From Silvania confinis (GTDB taxonomy: Bacteria; Pseudomonadota; Gammaproteobacteria; Enterobacterales; Enterobacteriaceae): a stretch of 64,000 bases of DNA. Below the pieces are notes generated by a model, which ran no database searches, had not been told where the DNA came from, and saw nothing but the letters and a program-made list of their open reading frames with translations. Positions 16,539-24,418 of this stretch are shown here, piece by piece. A program made the translations under genes and the position numbers. The stretch lies in contig NZ_JAMGZJ010000078.1 of NCBI RefSeq assembly GCF_025564085.1, positions 744,001 to 808,000 on the forward strand. Reading direction: 5' to 3'. Every line of letters starts with the position of its first letter. Position 1 is the first letter of the stretch.

Positions 16539-17609
16539 ATGAAACGTAAGACTTTTACGGCGGTGACCTCTCAGCAGGTGGCTCAGCTGGCGGGAGTATC
16601 ACAATCAGCGGTGTCCCGCACCTTCACGCCGGGGGCGAGTATCTCGCCGGCCACGCGTGAGAAAGTGCTCAAGGCAGCGCGCGAGCTGGGCTATCGTCCG
16701 AATGCGATAGCCCGCTCGCTGAACACCGCCCGCTCGCGGATCATCGGGGTGGTGATCTCCTATTTTGATAACCCGTTTTATCCGCAGGTCCTTGAGGCGC
16801 TGGCGCAAAAACTGGATACCCTCAACTATCACCTGCTGCTGTTTGTCGGTGACAGAGAGGGCAACGTCGACCGCATTTTCGACCAGATCATGCAGTACCG
16901 GGTGGACGGCATTGTGCTGGCCTCGGTCACGCTGTCGCTTGATTTGTCGCAGGAGTGTCTCGCCGCCGGGATCCCGGTGGTGCTGTTTAACCGCAGCGAC
17001 GAAAGTGGGATGACATCCAGCGTCAACAGTAACAACGAAGCGGCGGCCCGTCAGATTGCCGAGTTTTTCCTGGCGGCAGGGCATCAGCGGTTTGCCTGGG
17101 TGGGCGGCGTGGCGGATTCGTCGGTCAACATCGCCCGCCAGCGGGGGTATCTGGCCGCGCTGCAGGAGCAGGGCATCAACGATGTCCGGGTGGTTAACGG
17201 CAATTACGATGCCCGGGAAACCACCCGCGCGGCGTACGCGCTCTTTTCTGCCTCGCCCGCACCGGACGCCATTTTTGTCGCCAACGATCACATGGCGGTG
17301 ATCGTGATGGACGTGGCGCGCTACGAGTTTGGCCTGCGCGTCCCGGAGGACGTTTCGGTTATTGGTTACGACGATATCGGGCCATCCGGCTGGTCGTCGT
17401 ATGCGTTGACCTCCGCGTCGCAGCCGGTAGAGGCGATGGTGACGGCGACGGTTGAGCTGCTGATGAAGCAAATCGACAGCGGAAATATTGAGCCTGAACA
17501 GATCACCGTGCCAGGCACGCTGGTGGTCCGGCACTCTGCACGCCGTCCGCAGGCGGGTGTGGTCGAAGAAAACGGGAAAGTGGTGTTCCAGACGCAGGAG
17601 GACAAATGA
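16539..17609 (+). CDS. LacI-family transcriptional regulator
   Basis: A 356-residue regulator. The N-terminal helix-turn-helix is VTSQQVAQLAGVSQSAVSRT, followed by the hinge-helix sequence RPNAIARSLNT. A periplasmic-binding-protein-like sensor domain follows (GVVISYFDNPFYPQVLEALA, VNSNNEAAARQIA, DAIFVANDHMAV). The start at 16539 is chosen because it begins just before the HTH and has AAGGA upstream; the frame is open from 16485. Its stop overlaps the next gene by 4 bp, so regulator and enzymes are co-transcribed. It likely represses both divergent operons until a pathway metabolite binds. Confidence 0.92.
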   Translation: MKRKTFTAVTSQQVAQLAGVSQSAVSRTFTPGASISPATREKVLKAARELGYRPNAIARSLNTARSRIIGVVISYFDNPFYPQVLEALAQKLDTLNYHLLLFVGDREGNVDRIFDQIMQYRVDGIVLASVTLSLDLSQECLAAGIPVVLFNRSDESGMTSSVNSNNEAAARQIAEFFLAAGHQRFAWVGGVADSSVNIARQRGYLAALQEQGINDVRVVNGNYDARETTRAAYALFSASPAPDAIFVANDHMAVIVMDVARYEFGLRVPEDVSVIGYDDIGPSGWSSYALTSASQPVEAMVTATVELLMKQIDSGNIEPEQITVPGTLVVRHSARRPQAGVVEENGKVVFQTQEDK

Positions 17610-18577
17610 GCAAATTGCCGGGCTTTAGCCCCCAGTTCGACTCCATTCAACAGTTTATTCTGACCCTGACCCACGTGGTCTGGGAGCAGAAAGATATCGG
17701 CCAGCTCGCCGACTTTTACGCCACGCCGGTGGTGTTCATCACCCCGGAAAAACAGCTCAACGAGCTCTCCCAGTTTATGCGCTTAACCCTGGAGGCGATG
17801 CACAGCTTCCCTCAGCGCACCGTGCTGACCGAGGACATCCTGGCGACCCGCAATCCGGGGGAAGAATACTATGCCGCCCAGCGGACGATCGCCTGCATTC
17901 GCCATCAGGGGGAAGGGTTCTTCGGTACGCCGACCGGGAAAACTGTCTGGGTGCGCACCTGGGCAGACAGGATCTGCGCCGACGGCGCGGTGCGCCAGGA
18001 GTGGCTGCTGCAGGACCGGGCGGCGATTGTGGCGCAGCTGGGGCTCAACGTGCAGGAGTTTGCGCGTAATCTGGCAAATATGCAGCAGCAGCTCGGCATT
18101 CAGCGTGAAGCCGCCGAGACGCTGGATGCTCGCTGGGCTGGTGGGCCAGAAGGCGATGACGTCGAGGGACCGATCGCGGGCGTCGTCGAGCGTTATCTGA
18201 CGATGTGGGCAGGCGGCAACAGCGGCACCGTGCCGGGCCTGTATCATCCGGCCGCCACCCTGTATGCGCCGGGGCACTGCATCGGCACCGGGGAGCAGGA
18301 AATCGCCGCGCTGCTGTCGGGCTACCGGGCCTCGTTCGCCGACAGCGAAGTGCAGCTTCACCACCTGATTGTGCGCCGGGATGCCAACGAGCCGGTGCGC
18401 ATCTCGCTGCGCTGGTCGTTGCTGACCTGGCACGACGGCTACGGGAAATTTGGCGTACCGACCCGCAAACCGGTGTCGATCACCGGTATCAGCCAGCTTG
18501 AATTGCGCGACGGGTTAATTATTCGCGAATATCTCGGCATTGATGAATTAGCTGTTTGGTCGCAACTCGTTAATTAA
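17606..18577 (+). CDS. Double NTF2/SnoaL-like domain protein, copy 1
   Basis: A 323-residue protein made of two SnoaL/NTF2-like alpha+beta cone domains (about residues 12-150 and 185-320). The N-domain sequence THVVWEQKDIGQLADFYATP and the later QEWLLQDRAAIVAQLGLNV align with the paralogue at 18710. There is no signal peptide. It overlaps the LacI-regulator gene by ATGA. NTF2-like proteins may be cyclases, dehydratases, isomerases or non-catalytic partners; no clear catalytic dyad can be assigned. The linkage to a HisD-like enzyme suggests a role in the same pathway. Confidence 0.75.
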   Translation: MSKLPGFSPQFDSIQQFILTLTHVVWEQKDIGQLADFYATPVVFITPEKQLNELSQFMRLTLEAMHSFPQRTVLTEDILATRNPGEEYYAAQRTIACIRHQGEGFFGTPTGKTVWVRTWADRICADGAVRQEWLLQDRAAIVAQLGLNVQEFARNLANMQQQLGIQREAAETLDARWAGGPEGDDVEGPIAGVVERYLTMWAGGNSGTVPGLYHPAATLYAPGHCIGTGEQEIAALLSGYRASFADSEVQLHHLIVRRDANEPVRISLRWSLLTWHDGYGKFGVPTRKPVSITGISQLELRDGLIIREYLGIDELAVWSQLVN

Positions 18578-18595
18578 ACGGAGGTTCGCCTCCGT
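18578..18595 (+). other. UUCG-tetraloop hairpin after NTF2-like gene 1
   Basis: ACGGAGG-TTCG-CCTCCGT: a perfect 7-bp stem with the ultra-stable TTCG loop, starting right after the stop codon. It has no T-run and could protect the 3' end or modulate expression of the downstream genes. Confidence 0.6.
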
Positions 18596-18628
18596 AATAT
18601 GACTTATCCGTAACGTGATTTAAATCCG

Positions 18629-18646
18629 CCGCAATGCGAATTGCGG
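18629..18646 (+). other. Second small hairpin in the 132-bp gap
   Basis: CCGCAAT (18629-18635) and ATTGCGG (18640-18646) are perfect 7-bp arms around GCGA. Together with the TTCG hairpin it makes a structured leader before the second NTF2-like gene. Confidence 0.4.
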
Positions 18647-18709
18647 TTCTTTTCTCCATCCATTCCGGGTGCGGGATCGTATTGTCTGAAAATAGATGCA
18701 GGAGTTTAT

Positions 18710-19852
18710 ATGTCTTCAACCGAAGCAACAAATAAAGCGCCAGCCGTACCTGAAAAAAATAACAAATCAACCCGTGACGAACCGGTATTACAGGTTGAAC
18801 GTCGGGACTTTATTGATTTGGTGCCGGAAAAACGTCCCCGCGCGCAATCATTACGTGGCTTTGATGATTGCTATACCGATATTGTCGATTATATCGTTCG
18901 CTGCACCCACAAAATATGGGATGAACGCGACGTGGGCTTAATTTACACCCACTATACGCACAACTGTATTTTATATAACGCGCTGGGCACGCTGTATAAC
19001 CGCGAGCAGGTAGTGCAGGACACCCTGCAGCGTTTAGTTGCTTTCCCGGAGCGTCGTGGTATGGCCACCCAGGTTATCTGGAACGGTAACGACGTCGACG
19101 GGTTCTATACCTCGCACCTGGTGACCGGCAGCGGGCGTCACACCCAGTTCAGCCATCTGGGCAGGCCGACCAACCGCACCTTCGTCACCCGCACCGTGGC
19201 CGACTGTATGATCCACGAAAACAAAATCTACCGGGAGTGGGTGGTCAGCGACAACATGTCCCTGATGAAACAGCTCGGGCTGAACACCGACGAAGTGGCC
19301 TTTAACATGGCGAAAGAGCAGTTCGACAAGGGCTTCCGCGTCACCGACATCGGCGAAAATGGCCGCATGCTGGGTCAGTATCCACCGGAAATGGTCTGCG
19401 ACGTCTCCATCGCCCATACCGACACCGAAGAGCAGTGCCTGCGCTGGCTGCACGAAATTTACAACCGCCGGATGCTCGGCAAGATCAAAGAGGTGTATGC
19501 GCCAAACGTGCAGTGGCACGGTCCGCTGATGAAAGAGCTGTACGGCGTGGCGTCGGTGACCCACCAGACGCTGGCCCTGATCGGCATGATCCCCGACGGC
19601 GCCTGGCTGCCGCAGCATATCTGCTCCAACCCGTGCGAAGAAGGCGGCACCAAAGTCGCGGTTCGCTGGATTATGGAAGGCCACCATCTGGGCTACGGCG
19701 AGCTGGGTAAACCAACCGGTGAACGCCTGTTCGTGATGGGCATGTCTCACTATCACATCATCAACGGCAAAATCGTCGACGAGTGGGTGGTTTACGATCA
19801 CCTGGCGCTGCTGGCGCAAATCAAACTGGGTCAAATGGAGGATGCGCAATGA
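18710..19852 (+). CDS. Double NTF2/SnoaL-like domain protein, copy 2
   Basis: A 380-residue paralogue of the preceding protein, again with two NTF2-like domains (about residues 60-220 and 240-370). It has an extra N-terminal tail of about 50 mostly polar residues. Shared patterns include THKIWDERDVGLIYTHYT and REWVVSDNMSLMKQLGLNT. The start at ATG 18710 follows AGGAG (18700-18704); an upstream frame start at 18641 lacks this. The stop overlaps the HisD-like gene by ATGA, so the two are translated together. Possible role: substrate-handling partner or isomerase/cyclase; unproven. Confidence 0.75.
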   Translation: MSSTEATNKAPAVPEKNNKSTRDEPVLQVERRDFIDLVPEKRPRAQSLRGFDDCYTDIVDYIVRCTHKIWDERDVGLIYTHYTHNCILYNALGTLYNREQVVQDTLQRLVAFPERRGMATQVIWNGNDVDGFYTSHLVTGSGRHTQFSHLGRPTNRTFVTRTVADCMIHENKIYREWVVSDNMSLMKQLGLNTDEVAFNMAKEQFDKGFRVTDIGENGRMLGQYPPEMVCDVSIAHTDTEEQCLRWLHEIYNRRMLGKIKEVYAPNVQWHGPLMKELYGVASVTHQTLALIGMIPDGAWLPQHICSNPCEEGGTKVAVRWIMEGHHLGYGELGKPTGERLFVMGMSHYHIINGKIVDEWVVYDHLALLAQIKLGQMEDAQ

Positions 19853-21159
19853 CAGCTCAATCGATTGTTGACCAGGTCAGCTGGCTGAAACGTCCGCAGG
19901 GGCAGGATGCGCAGGCCGATAAGTCGTTAACCGACACCGTCAGCGCCATTATTGAACGCGTCAAGCGTGAAGGCGACGCCGCCCTGAAAGACTACTCGCA
20001 GCAGTTTGATAAGGTTGTACCGGCGCAGTTTGAAGTCAGCGCCGAAGAGATTGAAACCGCGCTGCGCGAGATGGATCCGCAGACCCGCCGCGACAGCGAG
20101 TTTGCCATTGCCCAGGTGCGCCGTTTTGCCCAGGCGCAGCTTGCCACCATGCTGCCGCTGGAAGTCGAAACCCTGCCGGGCGTGCATCTGGGCCATCGTA
20201 TTATCCCGGTGCAGACGGTGGGCTGTTACGTACCGGGTGGTCGCTACCCGATCCTCTCCGCGCCGGTGATGTCGATCGTGCCGGCGACGGTGGCGGGCTG
20301 CGAGCAGATCATTGCCTGTCTGCCGCCGGCGGCGCATCCGGCGATGATTGCGGTCTGTCACCTCGCCGGTGCGCACCGGATCTTTAAAATCGGCGGCGCG
20401 CAGGCGATTGCGGCGATGGCCTGGGGCACCGACAGTGTCCCGGTGGTGGATAAAATTGTCGGGCCGGGCAATGCCTTTGTGAACGAGGCCAAGCGTCAGG
20501 TGTTCGGCAAAGTGGGCATCGATGCGCTCGCCGGGCCGAGCGAGATCTTCACCGTCGCCGATGACAGCGCCGATGCGCGCATTATTGCCGCCGATCTGCT
20601 GGCGCAGGCGGAGCATGATGTCCACACCCGCGTCGGGCTGGCGACCAGCAGCAGGGCGCTGGCCGAGGGAACGCTGGCAGAAATTGAGCGCCAGCTGACG
20701 ACATTACCCACTGCCGCCACGGCGGGCGTTGCCTGGCGTCGTCAGGGTGAAATTGTGGTCTGCGACAATGAAGAACAGCTGATTGCCTTTGCCGATTATA
20801 TGGCGACCGAGCATCTGCAGGTGCATACCCGGGATCCGCACAGCACGGCCGCGAAAATCCGTAACTACGGATCGCTGTTTATCGGCCAGAACGCCAGCGT
20901 GGTGTTCTCGGATAAATGCTGCGGCACCAACCATACCTTGCCGACCATGGCGGCCGCGCGCTATACCGGGGGACTGTGGATCGGAGCCTACGTCAAAATT
21001 TGTACCCATCAGTGGATTGACGATCACGGGATTGCGGCGATTGCCGAGCCTGCTATCCGCCAGAGCCGCACCGAGGGGATGCAGGGGCACCGTCGCGCCG
21101 CGGAAATCCGCCTGCGTCCAGAAGCACTCGACGCCATTACGTCCGGCTTACGGGACTAA
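19849..21159 (+). CDS. HisD-like dehydrogenase, copy 2
   Basis: A 436-residue HisD-superfamily enzyme, with [48 protein letters not shown] and [10 protein letters not shown] in the expected order. It differs widely from copy 1 outside these motifs, so this is old divergence rather than a recent duplication. It starts at ATG 19849, overlapping the upstream stop. Co-translation with the NTF2-like protein suggests joint function. Expected chemistry is NAD-dependent oxidation of an alcohol via aldehyde to acid. It is not the biosynthetic HisD by context. Confidence 0.85.
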   Translation: MTAQSIVDQVSWLKRPQGQDAQADKSLTDTVSAIIERVKREGDAALKDYSQQFDKVVPAQFEVSAEEIETALREMDPQTRRDSEFAIAQVRRFAQAQLATMLPLEVETLPGVHLGHRIIPVQTVGCYVPGGRYPILSAPVMSIVPATVAGCEQIIACLPPAAHPAMIAVCHLAGAHRIFKIGGAQAIAAMAWGTDSVPVVDKIVGPGNAFVNEAKRQVFGKVGIDALAGPSEIFTVADDSADARIIAADLLAQAEHDVHTRVGLATSSRALAEGTLAEIERQLTTLPTAATAGVAWRRQGEIVVCDNEEQLIAFADYMATEHLQVHTRDPHSTAAKIRNYGSLFIGQNASVVFSDKCCGTNHTLPTMAAARYTGGLWIGAYVKICTHQWIDDHGIAAIAEPAIRQSRTEGMQGHRRAAEIRLRPEALDAITSGLRD

Positions 21160-21167
21160 ATGCGACG

Positions 21168-21193
21168 GGAGGCCGGGCACTGGCCTGGCCTCC
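21168..21193 (+). other. Intercistronic hairpin before the amidase gene
   Basis: GGAGGCC (21168-21174) pairs with GGCCTCC (21187-21193). GC-rich, no T-run. It lies in the 55-bp gap between the HisD-like and amidase genes. Confidence 0.45.
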
Positions 21194-21214
21194 GGCATTG
21201 ATTAAGGGAACACG

Positions 21215-22528
21215 ATGCGAAACAAACGGCTGATCCCTCCGGCAGATTGCCCCGAGGAGATAACCCGACGGCTGGCCATTATAGAAAGCCGAGCGGATCT
21301 GAATGCCATTCTGGGGATTAATCCGCACGCGCTGGCGCAGGCGCAGCAGTGTCAAACGCGACGGCGTCGCGGAGAGCCTACCGGGCCATTACACGGCGTG
21401 CCGTTGATTGTGAAAGATAATATCGCCTGTGCCGGACTGCCGCTGACGTTGGGCTGTTCGGCCCTGCATGCGCTGCGGCCGACAGCCGATGCGCAGGTGG
21501 TTCGCCGGTTGCGCGATGCCGGGGCCATTATTCTGGCGCGCGCGAATATGTCCGAGTTTGCCTTTGACGTCCGCTCCCGCAGCTCGCTCGGGGGCGACGT
21601 GCGCAACCCGCTGTTCCCGAGTGTGACCGCCGGAGGCTCTAGTGGCGGCAGCGCTGCGGCGGTGGCGGCAGGGATGGCAGACGGGGCGTTGGGCACCGAT
21701 ACCGGCGGCTCGATTCGTATTCCGTGCAGCTATACCGGGCTGGTGGGGTTACGGCCGCGAGTGCGTCGGGAACAAATGCAGGGCATTGCGCCGCTGTCGC
21801 TAAGTAAAGATACGGTGGGGCCGATGGTCCACTGCGTGCAGGATGCCGCCTTGCTGCACGGGATTATTCACGGGCATGCGCCGTCAACCGTGGAAAGCGT
21901 GTCATTGAAAGGAGTACGATTTGGCACGATCCGCGCCCTCGAAGGTGACGATCCGCATCAGCTTGAGGCCTGGCACGCCGCTATCGCCAGGCTGAGGCTG
22001 CATGGCGCGGTGGTGGTGGAAGTGGACATTCCACTGCTGCGTGACGTGGAAATGGCGACCTGCCTGAGCCTGTATGAGTTTCGCGTGGCCTTCGACGGCT
22101 GGTTGCAAAATCATCCCGGCGCCCCGCGCGATCTTCAGACCCTCGTCGCCTCCGGGCAATGTTTACCGGAGTTCTTGCCGCTGCTGACCCGCATGTTGTC
22201 CTCCAGCACGCTAAAAACCCCGGAATGGCTCGCCGGACGGCGTTTGCGGCGGGCATTACGCACGGCGCTGGCGCAGGCGGCGGAGCAGGGACGCATTGAC
22301 GCGTTTCTCTACCCGACGGTGTGTCGCTTGCCGGACAGCCTGCAAAAAATGCCGCCCGGCCACGCGCCCGAGCTGGCGGCCATCAGCGGCTTTGCGGCGA
22401 TTACGCTCCCCTGCGCAAGAACGCGAAACAACTTCCCGGTGGGGCTCGAAATCCTCTCGACCGCCGAGGATGAATCCCCGCTGCTGGCGCTGGCCGCCGC
22501 TTGCGAAACGGCCTTTAGTCCGCGATAA
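21215..22528 (+). CDS. Amidase-signature family hydrolase
   Basis: A 437-residue amidase of the GatA/AS family. The catalytic Lys is in PLIVKDNIAC, the glycine/serine-rich signature is TAGGSSGGSAAAVAAGM, and the nucleophile Ser lies in TDTGGSIRIPCSYTG. All three Ser-Ser-Lys residues are present. It is not GatA itself: no gatB or gatC is nearby and it sits at the end of the catabolic operon. It likely releases ammonia or an amine from an amide intermediate. Its 3' end overlaps the convergent ydhS gene by 14 bp. Confidence 0.88.
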   Translation: MRNKRLIPPADCPEEITRRLAIIESRADLNAILGINPHALAQAQQCQTRRRRGEPTGPLHGVPLIVKDNIACAGLPLTLGCSALHALRPTADAQVVRRLRDAGAIILARANMSEFAFDVRSRSSLGGDVRNPLFPSVTAGGSSGGSAAAVAAGMADGALGTDTGGSIRIPCSYTGLVGLRPRVRREQMQGIAPLSLSKDTVGPMVHCVQDAALLHGIIHGHAPSTVESVSLKGVRFGTIRALEGDDPHQLEAWHAAIARLRLHGAVVVEVDIPLLRDVEMATCLSLYEFRVAFDGWLQNHPGAPRDLQTLVASGQCLPEFLPLLTRMLSSSTLKTPEWLAGRRLRRALRTALAQAAEQGRIDAFLYPTVCRLPDSLQKMPPGHAPELAAISGFAAITLPCARTRNNFPVGLEILSTAEDESPLLALAAACETAFSPR

Positions 22529-24125
22529 ACGGCAGCCGTCTGCGCGCCCTCGAGGCGGGCTGGACGGCGGCTTTCGCGATCGCCTCACCGATTTCGGCAC
22601 TCACCACCAGCCCCTGCACAAAGGGGCGGTCGTGCATCAGGTAGGGCAGCGCACCAAAGGCAATTTTACCCCGCAGGTATTCCGGTGCGAGGAGGGTGTA
22701 ATCCTCGCCGACGTCCGGGATCTCTTCTCCGGCAGACTCGAGCTGCTTGCGCAACACCGGGAACGGCAGGTCTTTGGTTTTGAGCGGCTTCTGCCCGCGG
22801 GCGTCGATAAAGGTATCGAACGACCAGCTGTTGCCCTGGGCGTTAATCACCGTTCGATCTGTTTTTAGCGCCATTTCATAATCCGCACCTAACGTCAGAA
22901 TGCTGATTACGCCCGCCTCGCGCAGGGCCAGCAGCCGGCGAATCGATCGCGACGGAATGGCCGCATAGTTGTCGATAAACACCCGCGCCAGTCCGGCGTT
23001 AAAGCGCTCCCGATCCTGTTCGTTAAGATGAGGGACAATTTTCTCTACGGCCTCGTGCAGGCGCAGGATGGTGTAGCGCCACGGCACCGTGCGTTTGTCG
23101 CGCTTGTTGCGTTCCACTTCATCGAGATTCGACACCGCCCAGCGGAACGGGCCGTGCTTTTCCCGGTCGGCAAACCAGGCCTCGCGAAGCGTGTCGGCCG
23201 TGAGGGTGTGCAGCGCGATAGCGTCGCTCCAGGCCGGATCGGCGTGCTGCAGTTCCGCCACCATCAGCTGAAAAATGCGCTCGAGTAGCCCCTCAGAGCC
23301 CGCCTCGATAGCCGCGTCTATCGCGGATTCCGTGGCAATGGTTAACGGCTCATAAGGGATCGGGCAGTAGAAATCCGCTTCCGGCAGGATGCCCGAGCGG
23401 GACATCAGCACCATCTTCAGCGCCTCGCTGCCTTTATCCAGCCTGAAGTGGATTTGCTCGGCATCGGACTCGTCAAAGGTGCCGTGCTGGATGGCCACGG
23501 CCATCGCCGCGTCCAGACCGCTCAGCGACGTCCCCATAATGCCCACGTTACCGGCCGCGATGGTCGCCTCCATCAACCCCGACCACGGGCTGGGGAAGAA
23601 GGCCCGCGATGAGGCGTCTTCCTCCGGCCAGACGTGCCCGGTGGCGATCGCTACCAGGTCGAACGATGTTGGCTGCGGATCGTGCGTCGTCCACAGATCC
23701 ACCCCCTCCGGCGTGGCGGCAATGTCGATAACCGGACAGGATTCCTGAACGGTGATCTCAAACCCCTGGGCTCTGGCCCGCTCAACCAGCAGTAAAAACT
23801 GGTCGCGGAAATATTCACCCAGCAGAATGCGCGGCAGAAATTGCCGGTCGTGCAGCGTAGCTTTTTGCACCCCGTAGCGCGCCAGATGCGCATCATTTTG
23901 CGCGCGCAGCCAGTCGAGATAGGTCGAGAACAGGGGCGGGATTTCGATACTGGCGATATTGGCCAGCATCAGTCTGGAGTTGTCTTCGTCGCTGTAGGGC
24001 ATCCCCACACCGGCTTTGTCTGCTTGCTCATAGACTGAGATGCAAAGCGGTGTCCTGGTTTTCAACAGCGAATACAGCGTATAAATGCCGGTCGGCCCTG
24101 CGCCAATAATGGCAATCCTTTTCAT
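22515..24125 (-). CDS. ydhS: YdhS, FAD/NAD(P)-binding protein
   Basis: A 536-residue flavoprotein matching E. coli YdhS throughout, including the GAGPTGIYTL dinucleotide-binding motif at the N-terminus, GVGMPYSDEDNSRLMLANIA and VFIDNYAAIPS. The ATG at 24125 is chosen over the GTG at 24134 because GGTGAG is then correctly spaced and it matches the known start. The physiological substrate is unknown. In E. coli it lies near ydhTUXWVY and the tRNA-Val genes; here it keeps that place next to an unrelated anaerobic operon. Confidence 0.92.
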   Translation of the reverse strand: MKRIAIIGAGPTGIYTLYSLLKTRTPLCISVYEQADKAGVGMPYSDEDNSRLMLANIASIEIPPLFSTYLDWLRAQNDAHLARYGVQKATLHDRQFLPRILLGEYFRDQFLLLVERARAQGFEITVQESCPVIDIAATPEGVDLWTTHDPQPTSFDLVAIATGHVWPEEDASSRAFFPSPWSGLMEATIAAGNVGIMGTSLSGLDAAMAVAIQHGTFDESDAEQIHFRLDKGSEALKMVLMSRSGILPEADFYCPIPYEPLTIATESAIDAAIEAGSEGLLERIFQLMVAELQHADPAWSDAIALHTLTADTLREAWFADREKHGPFRWAVSNLDEVERNKRDKRTVPWRYTILRLHEAVEKIVPHLNEQDRERFNAGLARVFIDNYAAIPSRSIRRLLALREAGVISILTLGADYEMALKTDRTVINAQGNSWSFDTFIDARGQKPLKTKDLPFPVLRKQLESAGEEIPDVGEDYTLLAPEYLRGKIAFGALPYLMHDRPFVQGLVVSAEIGEAIAKAAVQPASRARRRLPFIAD

Positions 24126-24350
24126 TATGCTCACCCTTTATCATTATTGCCTGCCATCGTTTCAGGCGATGCGCGTCATATCCATGAAAAGTAAGTGTGG
24201 TCGAAAACGGCGAATCAGCAACTGGCGCGGTATGGCGTCCCGTGAATCATCATTACTATGTATATATTTAATATGAATTATTCATCTATTTTATTGATTT
24301 TGATATATAAAATGAAAATACCCCAACCGGCCTGCGACAATTTTCCTCAG

Positions 24351-24364
24351 TTGATTCATATCAA
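24351..24364 (+). promoter_or_regulatory. FNR box upstream of the DMSO-reductase-like operon
   Basis: TTGATTCATATCAA matches the FNR consensus TTGAT-N4-ATCAA exactly. It is 55 bp before the start codon. A -10-like AGAATA at 24388-24393 would place the box near -42, the class II activation position. This implies anaerobic induction. Confidence 0.85.
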
Positions 24365-24418
24365 GTACCTCTAAAGCATTATAAGGAAGAATACCCCTCT
24401 TTTTTTAGAGGGAATAAC

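Noticed and set aside
13555-21159. Histidine biosynthesis locus based on two HisD-like genes
   Set aside because: No other his genes are present, and both sit in LacI-controlled operons with catabolic enzymes.
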